A stretch of DNA of 64,000 nucleotides. It comes from Bacteroidales bacterium. GTDB taxonomy: Bacteria > Bacteroidota > Bacteroidia > Bacteroidales > UBA932. The notes under the pieces are model-generated. The model did not search any database. It worked only from the letters and a program-made list of their open reading frames with translations, and was not told the origin of the DNA. The stretch is taken from contig JAFVQD010000006.1 in assembly GCA_017504965.1 (NCBI GenBank), positions 291,105 through 355,104 of the forward strand. Reading direction: 5' to 3'. Positions 7,400 to 17,199 of the stretch are shown piece by piece. Numbering within the stretch: position 1 is the stretch's first letter; every line of letters starts with the position of its first letter. A program made the position numbers and the translations under genes.

Positions 7400-9199
7400 A
7401 TGCTTAAGGTTCTCCCTTCACATATATCAAATCTCATAGCTGCAGGAGAGGTGGTACAGAGGCCCTCTTCTGTGGTTAAGGAGCTAATAGAGAACAGCAT
7501 CGACGCTGGAGCAGAGAATATCACTGTGGTAATCAGTGACTCGGGCCGCACACTGATTCAGGTCATAGATGATGGCTGCGGTATGTCGGATGATGATGCC
7601 AGACTCTGCTTCTCCAGACACGCCACATCCAAAATATCCAAGGCTGAAGATCTTAACTCCATCCTCACATACGGTTTCAGAGGGGAGGCACTACCTTCCA
7701 TCGCGGCTGTCGCAGAGGTAACCCTCAAAACCAGAAAGAGGGGGGAAGAGATCGGCACAGAGGTGGTATTTTCGGAGTCAGGCATGATATCTCAGGAGCC
7801 ATCGTCCTGTCCTGAAGGGACCAATATCTCTGTAAGGAACATCTTTTACAATGTCCCTGCAAGGAGGAAATTCCTCAAATCGGATGCATCGGAGTTCAGA
7901 CAGATTGTTTCTGAATTCTGCCGAGTAGCACTCTGCCATTATGAGGTCTCTATGAGACTTGTACATAATAAAAAGGATATATACATACTCAAAGGGGCCA
8001 GAAATGTGAAGCAGAGGATACTTGAGATCTCCGGCAAAGAGCTGATAAAGGAGCTGGTGGACCTGAAGACAGATACATCTATGGTCTCCATTTCCGGATT
8101 TATAGGCAAACCGGAAGATGCACGAAAAAATGCAGCCCATCAGTATTTCTTCGTTAATGGAAGATTTTTCAAATCCCCATACCTTCATAAAGCTGTCCAG
8201 AAAGCTTATGAAAAGCTGGTTCCCGAAGGTTATAGCCCATCATATTTCATTTTCCTCGAGATCAATCCTGAAAATATAGATATAAACATCCACCCGTCCA
8301 AGACTGAGGTCAAGTTTGAGGATGAGCCGATGATATTTCAGATCCTCAACGCCTCGGTAAGGGAGTCATTGGGGATGAACTCTCTGGGACCAAGTATCGA
8401 TTTTGATATGGAGGGGGCACCGGAGATCCCTGTCCCACACAAACAGGGTGTATACACACCTCCGCCAAAAATCGATTTCGATCCCCTCTTCAACCCATTT
8501 GATTCTGTCCCCATCTCCGGAGCCAGAGCTACGAAAGGGGCCGACAAACCAGATAACACCATCCCAAAATATCAGGCCGAACCCGAAGTGGAGGGGTATG
8601 GTGAGGTATTCGAGGAGAAGATCGCAGAGTCGAGAAATATCCTTCAGGTTCAGGGGAAGTACCTCCTCACCACCGTCAAATCGGGGCTCCTGCTGATCCG
8701 CATCAGCAGAGCACGGGAGAGGATCCTCTACGAGAAATACCTCCGCCAGCTGGATGACTGTACACCTCTGGTTCAGGAGAGTCTGTTCCCTACATCCCTG
8801 GAACTTGACCCCATATCATATTCCCTTCTGGATGAGGCATCTGATCTCCTCCCCAAGATGGGGTTCGATGTAAGTTTCCTCCAGGGCAACACCATTTCTG
8901 TAAATGGCGTACCAGAGGGATACCCCACAGACATCCCTTCGGTCAAGAACAGCATCGACGAACTGGTCATACTCCTTTCTGACCACGGCCGGGAGGCCCT
9001 TAACAGGGCTGACGGGCGACACGAGATAGCCCTCTCACTGGCCAAATCGGGATCCAAGGGGCCATCTGCACAGCTGAGCCATCTGGAGGCACAATTATTG
9101 ATTGATTCACTATTCGGATGTATGGAGCCCGACAGAACACCTGAGGGGAGAGTCTGTATGTCCATTATTACTACAGAAGATTTAGATAAGAAGTTATAA
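7400..9199 (+). CDS. mutL: DNA mismatch repair protein MutL with damaged endonuclease motif
   Basis: MutL couples mismatch recognition by MutS to strand incision. The start at 7400 (MLKVLPSHISN) is the family N-terminus, 1 bp after the previous stop. The GHKL ATPase is intact (KELIENSIDAGA, DDGCGM, GFRGEALPSIA), followed by the transducer domain and a proline-rich linker (about 335-400). In the C-terminal domain the metal-binding motif DQHA(X)2E(X)4E of nicking MutL proteins reads RISRARERILYE at residues 434-445: Asp, Gln and His are lost while Glu440 and Glu445 remain. The 599-residue length is normal. Nicking activity is therefore doubtful. Confidence 0.95.
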   Translation: MLKVLPSHISNLIAAGEVVQRPSSVVKELIENSIDAGAENITVVISDSGRTLIQVIDDGCGMSDDDARLCFSRHATSKISKAEDLNSILTYGFRGEALPSIAAVAEVTLKTRKRGEEIGTEVVFSESGMISQEPSSCPEGTNISVRNIFYNVPARRKFLKSDASEFRQIVSEFCRVALCHYEVSMRLVHNKKDIYILKGARNVKQRILEISGKELIKELVDLKTDTSMVSISGFIGKPEDARKNAAHQYFFVNGRFFKSPYLHKAVQKAYEKLVPEGYSPSYFIFLEINPENIDINIHPSKTEVKFEDEPMIFQILNASVRESLGMNSLGPSIDFDMEGAPEIPVPHKQGVYTPPPKIDFDPLFNPFDSVPISGARATKGADKPDNTIPKYQAEPEVEGYGEVFEEKIAESRNILQVQGKYLLTTVKSGLLLIRISRARERILYEKYLRQLDDCTPLVQESLFPTSLELDPISYSLLDEASDLLPKMGFDVSFLQGNTISVNGVPEGYPTDIPSVKNSIDELVILLSDHGREALNRADGRHEIALSLAKSGSKGPSAQLSHLEAQLLIDSLFGCMEPDRTPEGRVCMSIITTEDLDKKL

Positions 9200-9200
9200 T

Positions 9201-9884
9201 ATGTTTGGAAGTTCATTTGGGGCCAATACCCCTCCGGTAGTCAAGAACCTTATCATCATAAATGTGATAATGCTCCTGTTCACTATGTTTACAGGGGATT
9301 TTATGTACAAGTTTTTCGCCCTCTATTATGTGGAGTCTGAGTGGTTCAGCCCATACCAGATCATCACTCACATATTTATGCACGGCGGTTTCTGGCACCT
9401 GTTCTTCAATATGTACACACTTTACATTTTCGGAAGTCTGCTCGAAAATATCTGGGGGAGCAAGAAATTTTTCCTTTACTATATGATCACAGGTCTGGGT
9501 GCTGCATTTCTCCACGAACTTGTGATGTTTTTCCAGGCTGAGAGTTACTCTGCCGCAGTAGCTGCAGGGGATATGTATGCCGGAATGAAGCTTAAAATGC
9601 TTATGATGACACCTACCGTAGGCGCTTCAGGTGCCATATATGGCCTTCTGCTGGCTTACGGTATGATGTTCCCGAACAATATAATGAGACTGGTATTCCC
9701 ACCGATTGCCCTAAAGGCCAAATGGTTCGTAATCATATTCGGTATCATCGAATTCACCTCAGGTCTATCCGGTGCTATGGGAAATTCGGGGGACAATGTG
9801 GCCCATTTTGCACACCTGGGCGGTATGCTCTTCGGTCTGATTATGATCCTTATATGGAAAAAGAACAATAAGCTCTACTATTAG
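9201..9884 (+). CDS. rhomboid-family intramembrane serine protease
   Basis: Rhomboids cut transmembrane helices of substrate proteins inside the membrane. The 227-residue protein has about six transmembrane helices. The catalytic serine is S143 in GASGAIYG and the catalytic histidine is H205 in AHFAHLGG; H66 and N70 in HLFFNMYTLYIFG support the oxyanion site. All needed residues are present, so it should be active. It begins 1 bp after mutL, an arrangement I recall from other Bacteroidales, though the link between the two functions is unclear. The substrate is unknown. Confidence 0.93.
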   Translation: MFGSSFGANTPPVVKNLIIINVIMLLFTMFTGDFMYKFFALYYVESEWFSPYQIITHIFMHGGFWHLFFNMYTLYIFGSLLENIWGSKKFFLYYMITGLGAAFLHELVMFFQAESYSAAVAAGDMYAGMKLKMLMMTPTVGASGAIYGLLLAYGMMFPNNIMRLVFPPIALKAKWFVIIFGIIEFTSGLSGAMGNSGDNVAHFAHLGGMLFGLIMILIWKKNNKLYY

Positions 9885-9895
9885 TGTATCTGAAG

Positions 9896-10978
9896 ATGGC
9901 CAGGAAAGGGAAGAAAAGGATAAGTATCTGGGGGTATCTGTTCAGAGTAGCGGTGGCCATAGCAGCCGTCGCACTGTTCATCTCATATATATCCATATTC
10001 TTCAACCCATCGAAACTCTGGATTATCAGCCTTTTCGGACTTTACTACATCCCCATAGTCATAGTGAATGTAATCCTCCTCTCTATGGCTGTAGTCCGCT
10101 GGTCAGCCTCTGCCTGGCTCCCTGTCATAGTACTCCTCCCCTCGCTGTTCTTCCTCAGACATTTTGTAAGTTTCGGAAAGGAGCAGCCCGCTACTGAGAA
10201 CAATTACAAAGTTATCACCTATAATGTAGGTCAATATAACTCTGGGAAAATGGATATCTCCCGTAAGGAGTGCAGAAGACAAGTGGCCTCATTTATCGAG
10301 AAAGAAGAGCCCGATGTGGTGTGCCTTCAGGAGTTCTACATCAGCGATCCGTCACAGGCTGCCGGCATCCTCCCCACCTTCCCCTACAAACAGCACCACC
10401 TGATAAAAATCAGGGACAACTACTACTTCGGGAACCTCATCGCCAGCAAAAGGCCGATAGTTTCCAAAGGGAAAATCACTTTCAAGAAGAGCACGAATCT
10501 CTCCATCTACGCTGATATCAAATTCGACAGGGACACCATCAGAATATACAATAACCACCTCGAATCTTACAGCCTTTCACCTTCGGCACTGCTGAAGAGG
10601 CTCCGCAATGGGACCCGTTCCATCTCAGACGAATGGAAGGAGATTCACCAGAGGATGAGAGTATCGAACATAAAGAGGGCCCATCAGGTGGACAGTGTCC
10701 TGAGACACATCCAGAAAAGCGAATATAAATCTATCATCTGCGGTGATTTCAATGACACCCCGATGTCATACACATACCAGCAGCTCCGAAAGGTGAGCAA
10801 GGACACATTCCTGGAGGCAGGACACGGATTCAGCTCCACATACTCCTTCCTGTGGCCACTCCTGAGGATAGACTACGTCCTGGTCCCATCAGACTACCAG
10901 GTCAAGAGTCACACTACCCCCAGAATCAGATATTCAGACCACTATCCGGTAATAACAGAAATACATAAAGCACTATGA
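9896..10978 (+). CDS. membrane-anchored endonuclease/exonuclease/phosphatase-family protein
   Basis: I start at the ATG at 9896 (MARKGKKR); a GTG at 9884 in frame overlaps the rhomboid stop and would add four residues. Residues about 15-95 contain two or three transmembrane helices. The EEP catalytic domain follows (VITYNVGQYN, VVCLQEFY with the metal-binding Glu, ICGDFNDTP, RIDYVLVPSD, YSDHYPVITEI with the catalytic His). The domain probably faces the periplasm. EEP enzymes hydrolyse phosphodiesters of nucleic acids, lipids or sugars; the substrate here cannot be told. It overlaps the next gene by 4 bp (ATGA). Confidence 0.85.
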   Translation: MARKGKKRISIWGYLFRVAVAIAAVALFISYISIFFNPSKLWIISLFGLYYIPIVIVNVILLSMAVVRWSASAWLPVIVLLPSLFFLRHFVSFGKEQPATENNYKVITYNVGQYNSGKMDISRKECRRQVASFIEKEEPDVVCLQEFYISDPSQAAGILPTFPYKQHHLIKIRDNYYFGNLIASKRPIVSKGKITFKKSTNLSIYADIKFDRDTIRIYNNHLESYSLSPSALLKRLRNGTRSISDEWKEIHQRMRVSNIKRAHQVDSVLRHIQKSEYKSIICGDFNDTPMSYTYQQLRKVSKDTFLEAGHGFSSTYSFLWPLLRIDYVLVPSDYQVKSHTTPRIRYSDHYPVITEIHKAL

Positions 10979-11541
10979 AAGAGGCTATAAAAAAAGCAGT
11001 AGAAGTACTCAAGCAAGGTGGGATCATCCTATACCCTACCGACACCATTTGGGGAATCGGATGCGATGCAACAAACCCCGAAGCGGTAGAAAAAGTATAT
11101 AAAATCAAACAGAGGTCAGACTCAAAAAGTCTGGTAGTCCTCGCTGCAGACCTCGATATGATCGCTCTGCACGTGAAAGAGATCCCCGAGATGGCCATTA
11201 CCCTGGTGGAGATCACCGACAAACCCCTTACCATCATCTATCCTGATGCAGTGGGGCTTGCACCCAATGTCGTCGCAGAAGACGGGAGTATCGCGATAAG
11301 GGTCCCTTCGGGCAATGAGTTCTGCCTCCAGCTCCTTAAAGCATTCCGCAAACCTATCGTCTCCACCTCCGCAAATATCTCAGGGGAGAAGGCCCCTGCA
11401 CACCTTAAAGATGTATCCGAAGCCATTGCGTCAGCAGCAGACTGGACAGCCCAGCCCTCCTGGGATGCCGGTGCTACAGGGAAAGCATCATCCATCATCC
11501 AGCTTAAAGTGAACGGAGAGGTGAAAATCGTAAGGGAATAG
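10975..11541 (+). CDS. tsaC: L-threonylcarbamoyladenylate synthase (YrdC/TsaC type)
   Basis: This enzyme makes threonylcarbamoyl-AMP from threonine, bicarbonate and ATP for the t6A37 modification of ANN-decoding tRNAs. The 188-residue protein is a lone YrdC domain without the Sua5 extension. Signatures are GGIILYPTDTIWGIGCDA at the N-terminus, the KxR motif in IKQRSDSKSL, and the nucleotide-site stretch STSANISGE. Its start overlaps the upstream stop by 4 bp. tsaE, from the same pathway, is at 19446-19862. Confidence 0.92.
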   Translation: MKEAIKKAVEVLKQGGIILYPTDTIWGIGCDATNPEAVEKVYKIKQRSDSKSLVVLAADLDMIALHVKEIPEMAITLVEITDKPLTIIYPDAVGLAPNVVAEDGSIAIRVPSGNEFCLQLLKAFRKPIVSTSANISGEKAPAHLKDVSEAIASAADWTAQPSWDAGATGKASSIIQLKVNGEVKIVRE

Positions 11542-11543
11542 CG

Positions 11544-12296
11544 ATGGAAGTATTCTACTCAAACCATATTGCCGACGGCAGGATCACCCTCTCTCCGGAG
11601 GAGAGCACCCACTGCATCAAGGTGCTCAGGCACAAAGTGGGGGACGAGGTGAAGGTGAGTGGCGGAGACGGAAACCTCTACCGCTGCATCATCGAAGAGG
11701 CCGGCCCACGCGGAGCCATCCTCTCCATCCTCTCTATCGAAGGGGGGTTCGGCAAACACCCCTACTACCTCCATATTGCGGTAGCACCGACAAAAAACAT
11801 AGACCGCTACGAATGGTTCCTCGAGAAAGCGACAGAAGTGGGGATAGATGAGATCACCCCCATCCTCTGTGCACACTCCGAAAGGAAAGTGGTAAAAGAG
11901 GAGCGTCAGGAGAGGGTCGTTATCGCAGCAGCGAAACAGTCTCTCAAAGGGGAGATACCCACTGCCCATCCTCTCACTCCGGTGAGAGAGTTCATAGACT
12001 CCGCTGCAGGGTTTGAAGGTGGGAAATACATCGCCTATTGCGATAGCGAACTGATCAATGCCGAGGGCAATGCCATACCGCGCATCCCTATGACCCAGGC
12101 CCTCTCCCAGCAGGAAAATGGGGGAGGAGAGCTCCGCTCAATAGTGCTGATCGGCCCAGAGGGGGACTTTTCTATGGAGGAGATACGCCACGCTGCAGCT
12201 GCCGGCTTCCTCCCCATCAGCCTCGGTGAGTCACGTCTCAGGACAGAGACAGCTGCCCTCACCGCCACACTTGCACACTACCTGCATAAACTGTAA
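11544..12296 (+). CDS. rsmE: 16S rRNA (uracil-1498-N3)-methyltransferase RsmE
   Basis: RsmE methylates U1498 near the decoding site of 16S rRNA. The 250-residue protein has the N-terminal PUA-like domain (ESTHCIKVLRHKVGDEV) and the SPOUT knot domain with the SAM-binding loop LIGPEGDFSMEEI and the final SLGESRLRTETA knot. Length and motif order are standard. It starts 2 bp after tsaC and is the last gene of the mutL run. Its stop codon overlaps the promoter box of the next unit. Confidence 0.95.
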   Translation: MEVFYSNHIADGRITLSPEESTHCIKVLRHKVGDEVKVSGGDGNLYRCIIEEAGPRGAILSILSIEGGFGKHPYYLHIAVAPTKNIDRYEWFLEKATEVGIDEITPILCAHSERKVVKEERQERVVIAAAKQSLKGEIPTAHPLTPVREFIDSAAGFEGGKYIAYCDSELINAEGNAIPRIPMTQALSQQENGGGELRSIVLIGPEGDFSMEEIRHAAAAGFLPISLGESRLRTETAALTATLAHYLHKL

Positions 12297-12301
12297 ATTT
12301 G
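12294..12301 (+). promoter_or_regulatory. -7 box for the DUF5009 operon
   Basis: TAAATTTG fits TAnnTTTG exactly and includes the rsmE stop codon. It lies 17 bp before the ATG at 12318, so a new transcript could start inside what otherwise looks like a continuous run. Confidence 0.5.
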
Positions 12302-12317
12302 CAATAAAATATAAACT

Positions 12318-13538
12318 ATGAGTTCTATCAAAACTAACAGGTATGTGGCTCTGGATGTCCTGAGGGGGATGACAGTAGCCGGTATGATTTTAGTAAATAA
12401 CCCGGGGACCTGGGGAAGCATCTATCCGCCACTCAGGCACGCTGCTTGGGCGGGGTGTACACCTACCGACCTTGTATTCCCATTTTTCCTATTTGTAGTG
12501 GGTGCTGCGATGGCTTTCTCTTTCGCCAAATACAGTGAAGGGCTGAACGCCGCCAGCGTGAAGAAGCTGATCAAGCGAGGTATCCTTATCTTTCTGGTAG
12601 GGCTTGGCCTCAACGCATTTCCATTCTACCCCACCAGCCCCGATCCAGAGCTGACTTTCTGGGGAAATCTCGCTGACTATTGGGGACACGTCCGTATTGT
12701 AGGTGTGCTGCAGAGAATTGCTATGTGCTATATCCTTGGAGGTCTTGTTGCCCTTTGGCTCAAGTCTACCAAAAAAATTATTATCTCAATGGGGGTGCTG
12801 ATGGGACTCCATTGGCTCATACTCTTCCTGATAGGTGACCACTCCGCACCCCTTGTAAACGGGGCAGCAGGCTCATTCTCCCTTGCAGGGCAAAATGCTG
12901 ATGTTATTGACCTTGCCATCTTCGGAGAGAGTCATATATACAAAGGATTCGGTATCCCATTTGATCCGGAGGGGCTTTTGGGGGCACTCTCCGGTGCCTG
13001 CACAGTGCTGCTGGGTTACCTTATCGGGAACAAAATCAGAAATACAGAGAGCAAAATCGATGTGGTGGCACAGCTCTACACCATCGGTATGCTTTGCCTG
13101 GCAGGTGGTCTCGTATGGAGCCTTTGCTACCCTATCATCAAGGCCCTATGGACAGGGTCATATGTTCTGTATGCAGGTGGCTGGAGTATCCTTATGCTCG
13201 CTTTCTTCATCTACCTTATCGATGTCAAGGGGAAGGAGAAGATTTTTACACCTTTCAAAGCGCTGGGTATGAACCCTCTGTTTGCTTTTGTTATGGCAGG
13301 GCTCTTTGCCAAGATTTTGGGCAGGATGATCAAATGGACCTCTATGATAACCCTTGCAGACGGGTCGGTAAAAGAGAAGACCTGGAGTGTTCTGTCGTGG
13401 TTCTACAACAATGTATGCGTGGCTATCGTAGGTGAAAGCAATGAACTGTCATCACTTATCTATGCCCTCGTATATGTGGCTGTATTCACCGCTATGGCGA
13501 TGTTCCTGTACAAAAAGAAGATCGTAATCAAACTTTAG
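12318..13538 (+). CDS. DUF5009 / heparan-alpha-glucosaminide N-acetyltransferase-like membrane protein
   Basis: The 406-residue protein has about ten transmembrane helices and the family opening (ALDVLRGMTVAGMILVNNPG, then HAAWAGCTPTDLVFPFFLF). In the lysosomal relative HGSNAT this family carries an acetyl group across the membrane to glucosamine; the conserved His early in the protein (HAAW) corresponds to the acetyl-carrying region. In bacteria the acceptor is generally unknown and may be a cell-wall or matrix amino sugar. It is 2 bp from the downstream phosphoesterase gene. Confidence 0.85.
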   Translation: MSSIKTNRYVALDVLRGMTVAGMILVNNPGTWGSIYPPLRHAAWAGCTPTDLVFPFFLFVVGAAMAFSFAKYSEGLNAASVKKLIKRGILIFLVGLGLNAFPFYPTSPDPELTFWGNLADYWGHVRIVGVLQRIAMCYILGGLVALWLKSTKKIIISMGVLMGLHWLILFLIGDHSAPLVNGAAGSFSLAGQNADVIDLAIFGESHIYKGFGIPFDPEGLLGALSGACTVLLGYLIGNKIRNTESKIDVVAQLYTIGMLCLAGGLVWSLCYPIIKALWTGSYVLYAGGWSILMLAFFIYLIDVKGKEKIFTPFKALGMNPLFAFVMAGLFAKILGRMIKWTSMITLADGSVKEKTWSVLSWFYNNVCVAIVGESNELSSLIYALVYVAVFTAMAMFLYKKKIVIKL

Positions 13539-13539
13539 T

Positions 13540-14049
13540 ATGAAATATATAGGACTGATTTCCGATACCCACTGTACCTTCGATGACAAGCTGCGGGAGT
13601 TTCTCGAGCCTGTGGACGAGATATGGCATGCCGGTGATTTCGGAGATCTGGAGACCTTAAGCGCTATAGCCCATTTCAAGCCGATGAAAGGGGTTTATGG
13701 CAATTGTGACGGAACCCCCATAAGACAGCGGGTCCCTTATACTCAGGTATTCGAGTGTGAGGGGATGAGGGTGCTGATGATGCATATTGGCGGGTATCCG
13801 GGACGATACGACTTCAAAGCATTCGAACTTATAAATGCCCATCTTCCAAATCTGTTCATTTGCGGTCACTCCCACATATTGAAGGTGATGAACGACAAAA
13901 AATACGATATGATGACCATCAATCCGGGTGCTGCCGGGAATTCTGGCTTCCATATCGTGAGAACAGCCCTCAGATTCAAGATAGATGATGGAAAAATCAT
14001 CTCTATGGAGGTCGGAGAGTGGGATAGAAACAACAATAAACCCTTATAA
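13540..14049 (+). CDS. YfcE/MJ0936-type metallophosphoesterase
   Basis: The 169-residue protein is a minimal calcineurin-like phosphoesterase. All metal ligands of the family are visible: D9 and H11 in ISDTH, D33 in HAGDFGD, N55 in GNCDG, H82 in MMHIGG, and H110 and H112 in CGHSH. Related enzymes hydrolyse phosphodiesters in vitro, and the physiological substrate is usually unknown. It is cytoplasmic (no signal). It lies between the DUF5009 and DPP genes with 1- and 3-bp gaps. Confidence 0.9.
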   Translation: MKYIGLISDTHCTFDDKLREFLEPVDEIWHAGDFGDLETLSAIAHFKPMKGVYGNCDGTPIRQRVPYTQVFECEGMRVLMMHIGGYPGRYDFKAFELINAHLPNLFICGHSHILKVMNDKKYDMMTINPGAAGNSGFHIVRTALRFKIDDGKIISMEVGEWDRNNNKPL

Positions 14050-14052
14050 TCT

Positions 14053-16521
14053 ATGAAACAAACAACTTATGCTCTAATTATCGCCGCTTTGATGCTGTCA
14101 TTCGGTGCCAAAGCTCAAACTCCGGTTACAGAGGCAAACTATGAGCTGGCTGAGAGATTTTCACCCAAGAAGATGAACAGGATGGTCTACTCTACCACAC
14201 TCAGACCAAATTGGTTTGCAAATTCAAACAAATTCTGGTACAGCTGGAAAACATCTCAAGGGGAACAATACTATATCGTGGACCCTGTAGCAAAAACCAA
14301 AACACCTGTTTTCGATCTTGAAAAACTGGCAATGGAGCTTACAGAGATCACTCACGACCCATTCGACGCACAACACATCCCTTTCAAGAAACTTGAACTT
14401 AAAGAGGACAAATATTTCACTTTCGAGATACAGTCTAATCTGGAGGTAGAGAAGAAAGACAAGAAGAAATCGGGTGCAGACACTACTGCTGCCAAGAAAA
14501 AACGTCCTGAAATGGAGAAGAAACTGTTCCGTTTCAAATACGACATCGCCACCAGAAAACTTACCGACATCTCCGATGAAGATGCGAGGAAATCATACCC
14601 CCGATGGGCATCCATCTCTCCGGACAGCAGTGTAGTGGTATATGCGAAAGGTTATGACCTCTACTATACCGATATGGACAATCTCCGCAAGATTATGGAG
14701 GATGACAAAGACTCTACTATCGTAGAACACCGTCTCACCACAGATGGAACCAAGGCTTGTGCATACGGTGGTGATGACTATAAAGGTATCGTAGATGACA
14801 GAGACACCACCAAGAGATACCGCATATATGCAGCGTGGTCTCCGGACTCAAAACATTTCGTAATGAACAAATACGATATGTCTGAGGTTAAAGAGCTATG
14901 GGTCATCGATGCAGTTTCCGGCAAACGCCCAAAACTTGAATCATACAAATATCAGATGCCGGGTGAACCAGGTCCCAAAACCTACACCCTTCTGTTCAAT
15001 ATGGAGGAGAAAAGCTACAAGCAGATCAATGTGGCCGCTTTCAAAGACCAATCTCTGGAAATGGCATACAAACCTATGACCAATAAAGAGAGATATAAAG
15101 ATTATTACCCTATCGTATGGCTGGGAGAGAACGACTATTTCTATCTTACCCGTCTGAGCAGAGACCTTCACCGCGTGGATGTATGTAAGGTAACTTTGGG
15201 TGATGACACAGCCAGAGTGGTCATAGAAGAAAGACTCAACACTTACATTGAGACCCGTTCACTAAGGGAGGTAAAAAACACCAAAGAGCTTATCCAATGG
15301 TCAGAGAGAAACGGTTGGGCACACCTTTATCTCTATGGTGCAGATGGCAAACTTAAAAATGCCATTACCAAGGGTGCCTGGCACGTAGAGGATGTGGTAG
15401 CTGTGGATGAGGCAGCCAGAGTGATCTATTTCAGGGCTCACGGTGTGAACAAAAAAGAGAACCCATACTACGAACATCTGTATCGCATCAATTTTGACGG
15501 TACCGGGATGAAACTTCTCAATGAAGGGAACTACGATACCAGATCATTTATGTGCGATGATGCCAAGTTCTTCGTAAGCAGCGCCTCAAGGGTAGATGCA
15601 GTCCCTACGAATACCCTATATGACAATATGGGTAGAAAGGTGATGGATCTTGAGACTGCCGACTTCAGCCAGCTCTTTATGGCCGGTTACAAATTCCCTG
15701 AGACTTTCGTGGTCAAAGCTGCCGATGGCATCACCGATCTTCACGGTGTAATGTACAAACCATTTGACTTTGATTCCACTAAAGTCTACCCCATCATCGA
15801 GTATGTATATCCGGGTCCACAGACTGAGGCTACAAACTACTCTTGGTCAAAAGGTATGGACAGAATCGACCGTCTGGCTCAGATAGGCTTCGTGGTTATC
15901 ACTGTAGGTAACCGTGGTGGTCACCCTAACCGCTCGAAATGGTACCACAACTTCGGTTACGGGAATCTGCGTGACTATGGTCTTGAGGACCAGAAAGTGG
16001 CAGTTCAGCAACTTGCAGCCCGCCACAAATTCATTGACATCAGCAGAGTGGGTATCCACGGCCACTCAGGTGGAGGATTTATGTCCACTGCCGCCATCCT
16101 TACTTACCCCGATTTCTACAAAGTGGCTGTATCTTGCGCAGGCAACCACGACAACAGCATCTATAACCGCTGGTGGAGTGAAACTCACCACGGAGTTAAG
16201 GAGGTAGTTTCAGAGAAAGGTGACACCACATTCAAATATGACATCAAGAAGAACCACGAACTCGCCAAGAACCTGAAGGGAAGACTTCTCCTTGTTCACG
16301 GTGATATCGATGACAATGTTCACCCTGCCAACACTACCAGAGTGGTAAATGCACTTATCAGAGCTAACAAACGCTTCGAGATGCTTTATCTCCCAGGTCA
16401 GAGACACGGTTTTGGAGATATGTCCGAATATTTCTTCTGGAGAATGGCTGACTTCTACAGCAGATATCTCCTCGAAGATTTCGAGAATACAGTGGATATC
16501 CCTCAGATGAACAATGACTAG
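14053..16521 (+). CDS. S9-family dipeptidyl peptidase, exported
   Basis: A signal peptide (residues 1-21, ending AKAQ) directs this 822-residue protein to the periplasm. The central part is an eight-bladed-type DPP-IV propeller (about 60-560). The alpha/beta-hydrolase domain carries the triad S672 in HGHSGGGF, D753 in HGDIDDNVHP and H785 in GQRHGF. A charged lysine-rich insertion lies at about 135-155. Such enzymes release N-terminal dipeptides and help Bacteroidota feed on peptides. The length fits the Bacteroidota S9 proteins. It overlaps pnuC by 8 bp. Confidence 0.94.
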   Translation: MKQTTYALIIAALMLSFGAKAQTPVTEANYELAERFSPKKMNRMVYSTTLRPNWFANSNKFWYSWKTSQGEQYYIVDPVAKTKTPVFDLEKLAMELTEITHDPFDAQHIPFKKLELKEDKYFTFEIQSNLEVEKKDKKKSGADTTAAKKKRPEMEKKLFRFKYDIATRKLTDISDEDARKSYPRWASISPDSSVVVYAKGYDLYYTDMDNLRKIMEDDKDSTIVEHRLTTDGTKACAYGGDDYKGIVDDRDTTKRYRIYAAWSPDSKHFVMNKYDMSEVKELWVIDAVSGKRPKLESYKYQMPGEPGPKTYTLLFNMEEKSYKQINVAAFKDQSLEMAYKPMTNKERYKDYYPIVWLGENDYFYLTRLSRDLHRVDVCKVTLGDDTARVVIEERLNTYIETRSLREVKNTKELIQWSERNGWAHLYLYGADGKLKNAITKGAWHVEDVVAVDEAARVIYFRAHGVNKKENPYYEHLYRINFDGTGMKLLNEGNYDTRSFMCDDAKFFVSSASRVDAVPTNTLYDNMGRKVMDLETADFSQLFMAGYKFPETFVVKAADGITDLHGVMYKPFDFDSTKVYPIIEYVYPGPQTEATNYSWSKGMDRIDRLAQIGFVVITVGNRGGHPNRSKWYHNFGYGNLRDYGLEDQKVAVQQLAARHKFIDISRVGIHGHSGGGFMSTAAILTYPDFYKVAVSCAGNHDNSIYNRWWSETHHGVKEVVSEKGDTTFKYDIKKNHELAKNLKGRLLLVHGDIDDNVHPANTTRVVNALIRANKRFEMLYLPGQRHGFGDMSEYFFWRMADFYSRYLLEDFENTVDIPQMNND

Positions 16522-17194
16522 ATCGAAATTTCTTAGCACACTTGCCCCCTTCGACTATTTTCTGATAGTCGGAGTGGTGGCTTGTAGTGTCATATATTCA
16601 TCATTGACAGGGGAGTGGGATGTGCTTGGTATGGTGGCAGCCATCGCCGGCCTCGTGAATGTCGTTCTCTGTGCCAAAGGGAGTATAGTGAACTATCTTT
16701 TCGGTCTGATAAACGTATCTCTCTATGCCTATATCTCCTTCAAGTCGCAGTTGTATGGCGACTTTGCCCTTAATGCACTCTACTATATCCCTATGCAGTT
16801 TATCGGTTTTTACAGCTGGCGCAAAAGGGGTAGCGCAGAAAACTCTTCACAAGTGGAGGGGCGCAGACTCTCCTGGAGGCAGAGGGCTGTATGGGGAGGA
16901 GCTACAGTGCTTACTACAGCGATAGGTGCTGTCGTTTTAGCTAAAGTGGGAGATCCATATCCTGTCAAGGACTCTATCACCACTATTGTTTCCATCATCG
17001 CTATGCTACTGATGGTCAATGCCTATATGGAGCAATGGATCCTCTGGATCCTCGTAAACCTGGTATCTGTCTTCATCTGGCTCCAGTTCACCATCGCACA
17101 CGAACCACACGCCGCCCTTATGCTCATAATGTGGCTCTTCTACACCGCCAACTCCATAAACGGCTACAGAGTGTGGTTGAAATTATCGAAGTAA
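16514..17194 (+). CDS. pnuC: nicotinamide riboside transporter PnuC
   Basis: PnuC imports nicotinamide riboside by facilitated diffusion for NAD salvage. The 226-residue protein has about seven transmembrane helices and the family hallmark segments (GLINVSLYAYISFKSQLYGDF, quoted in part: NVSLYAY, and YSWRKRG, then EQWILWILVNLVS with the substrate-stacking aromatic residues). It starts inside the end of the DPP gene. No NrtR or riboswitch element is seen because no leader exists. A thiamine-linked paralogue (PnuT) is possible but nothing nearby suggests it. Confidence 0.9.
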   Translation: MTRSKFLSTLAPFDYFLIVGVVACSVIYSSLTGEWDVLGMVAAIAGLVNVVLCAKGSIVNYLFGLINVSLYAYISFKSQLYGDFALNALYYIPMQFIGFYSWRKRGSAENSSQVEGRRLSWRQRAVWGGATVLTTAIGAVVLAKVGDPYPVKDSITTIVSIIAMLLMVNAYMEQWILWILVNLVSVFIWLQFTIAHEPHAALMLIMWLFYTANSINGYRVWLKLSK

Positions 17195-17199
17195 CAAAA

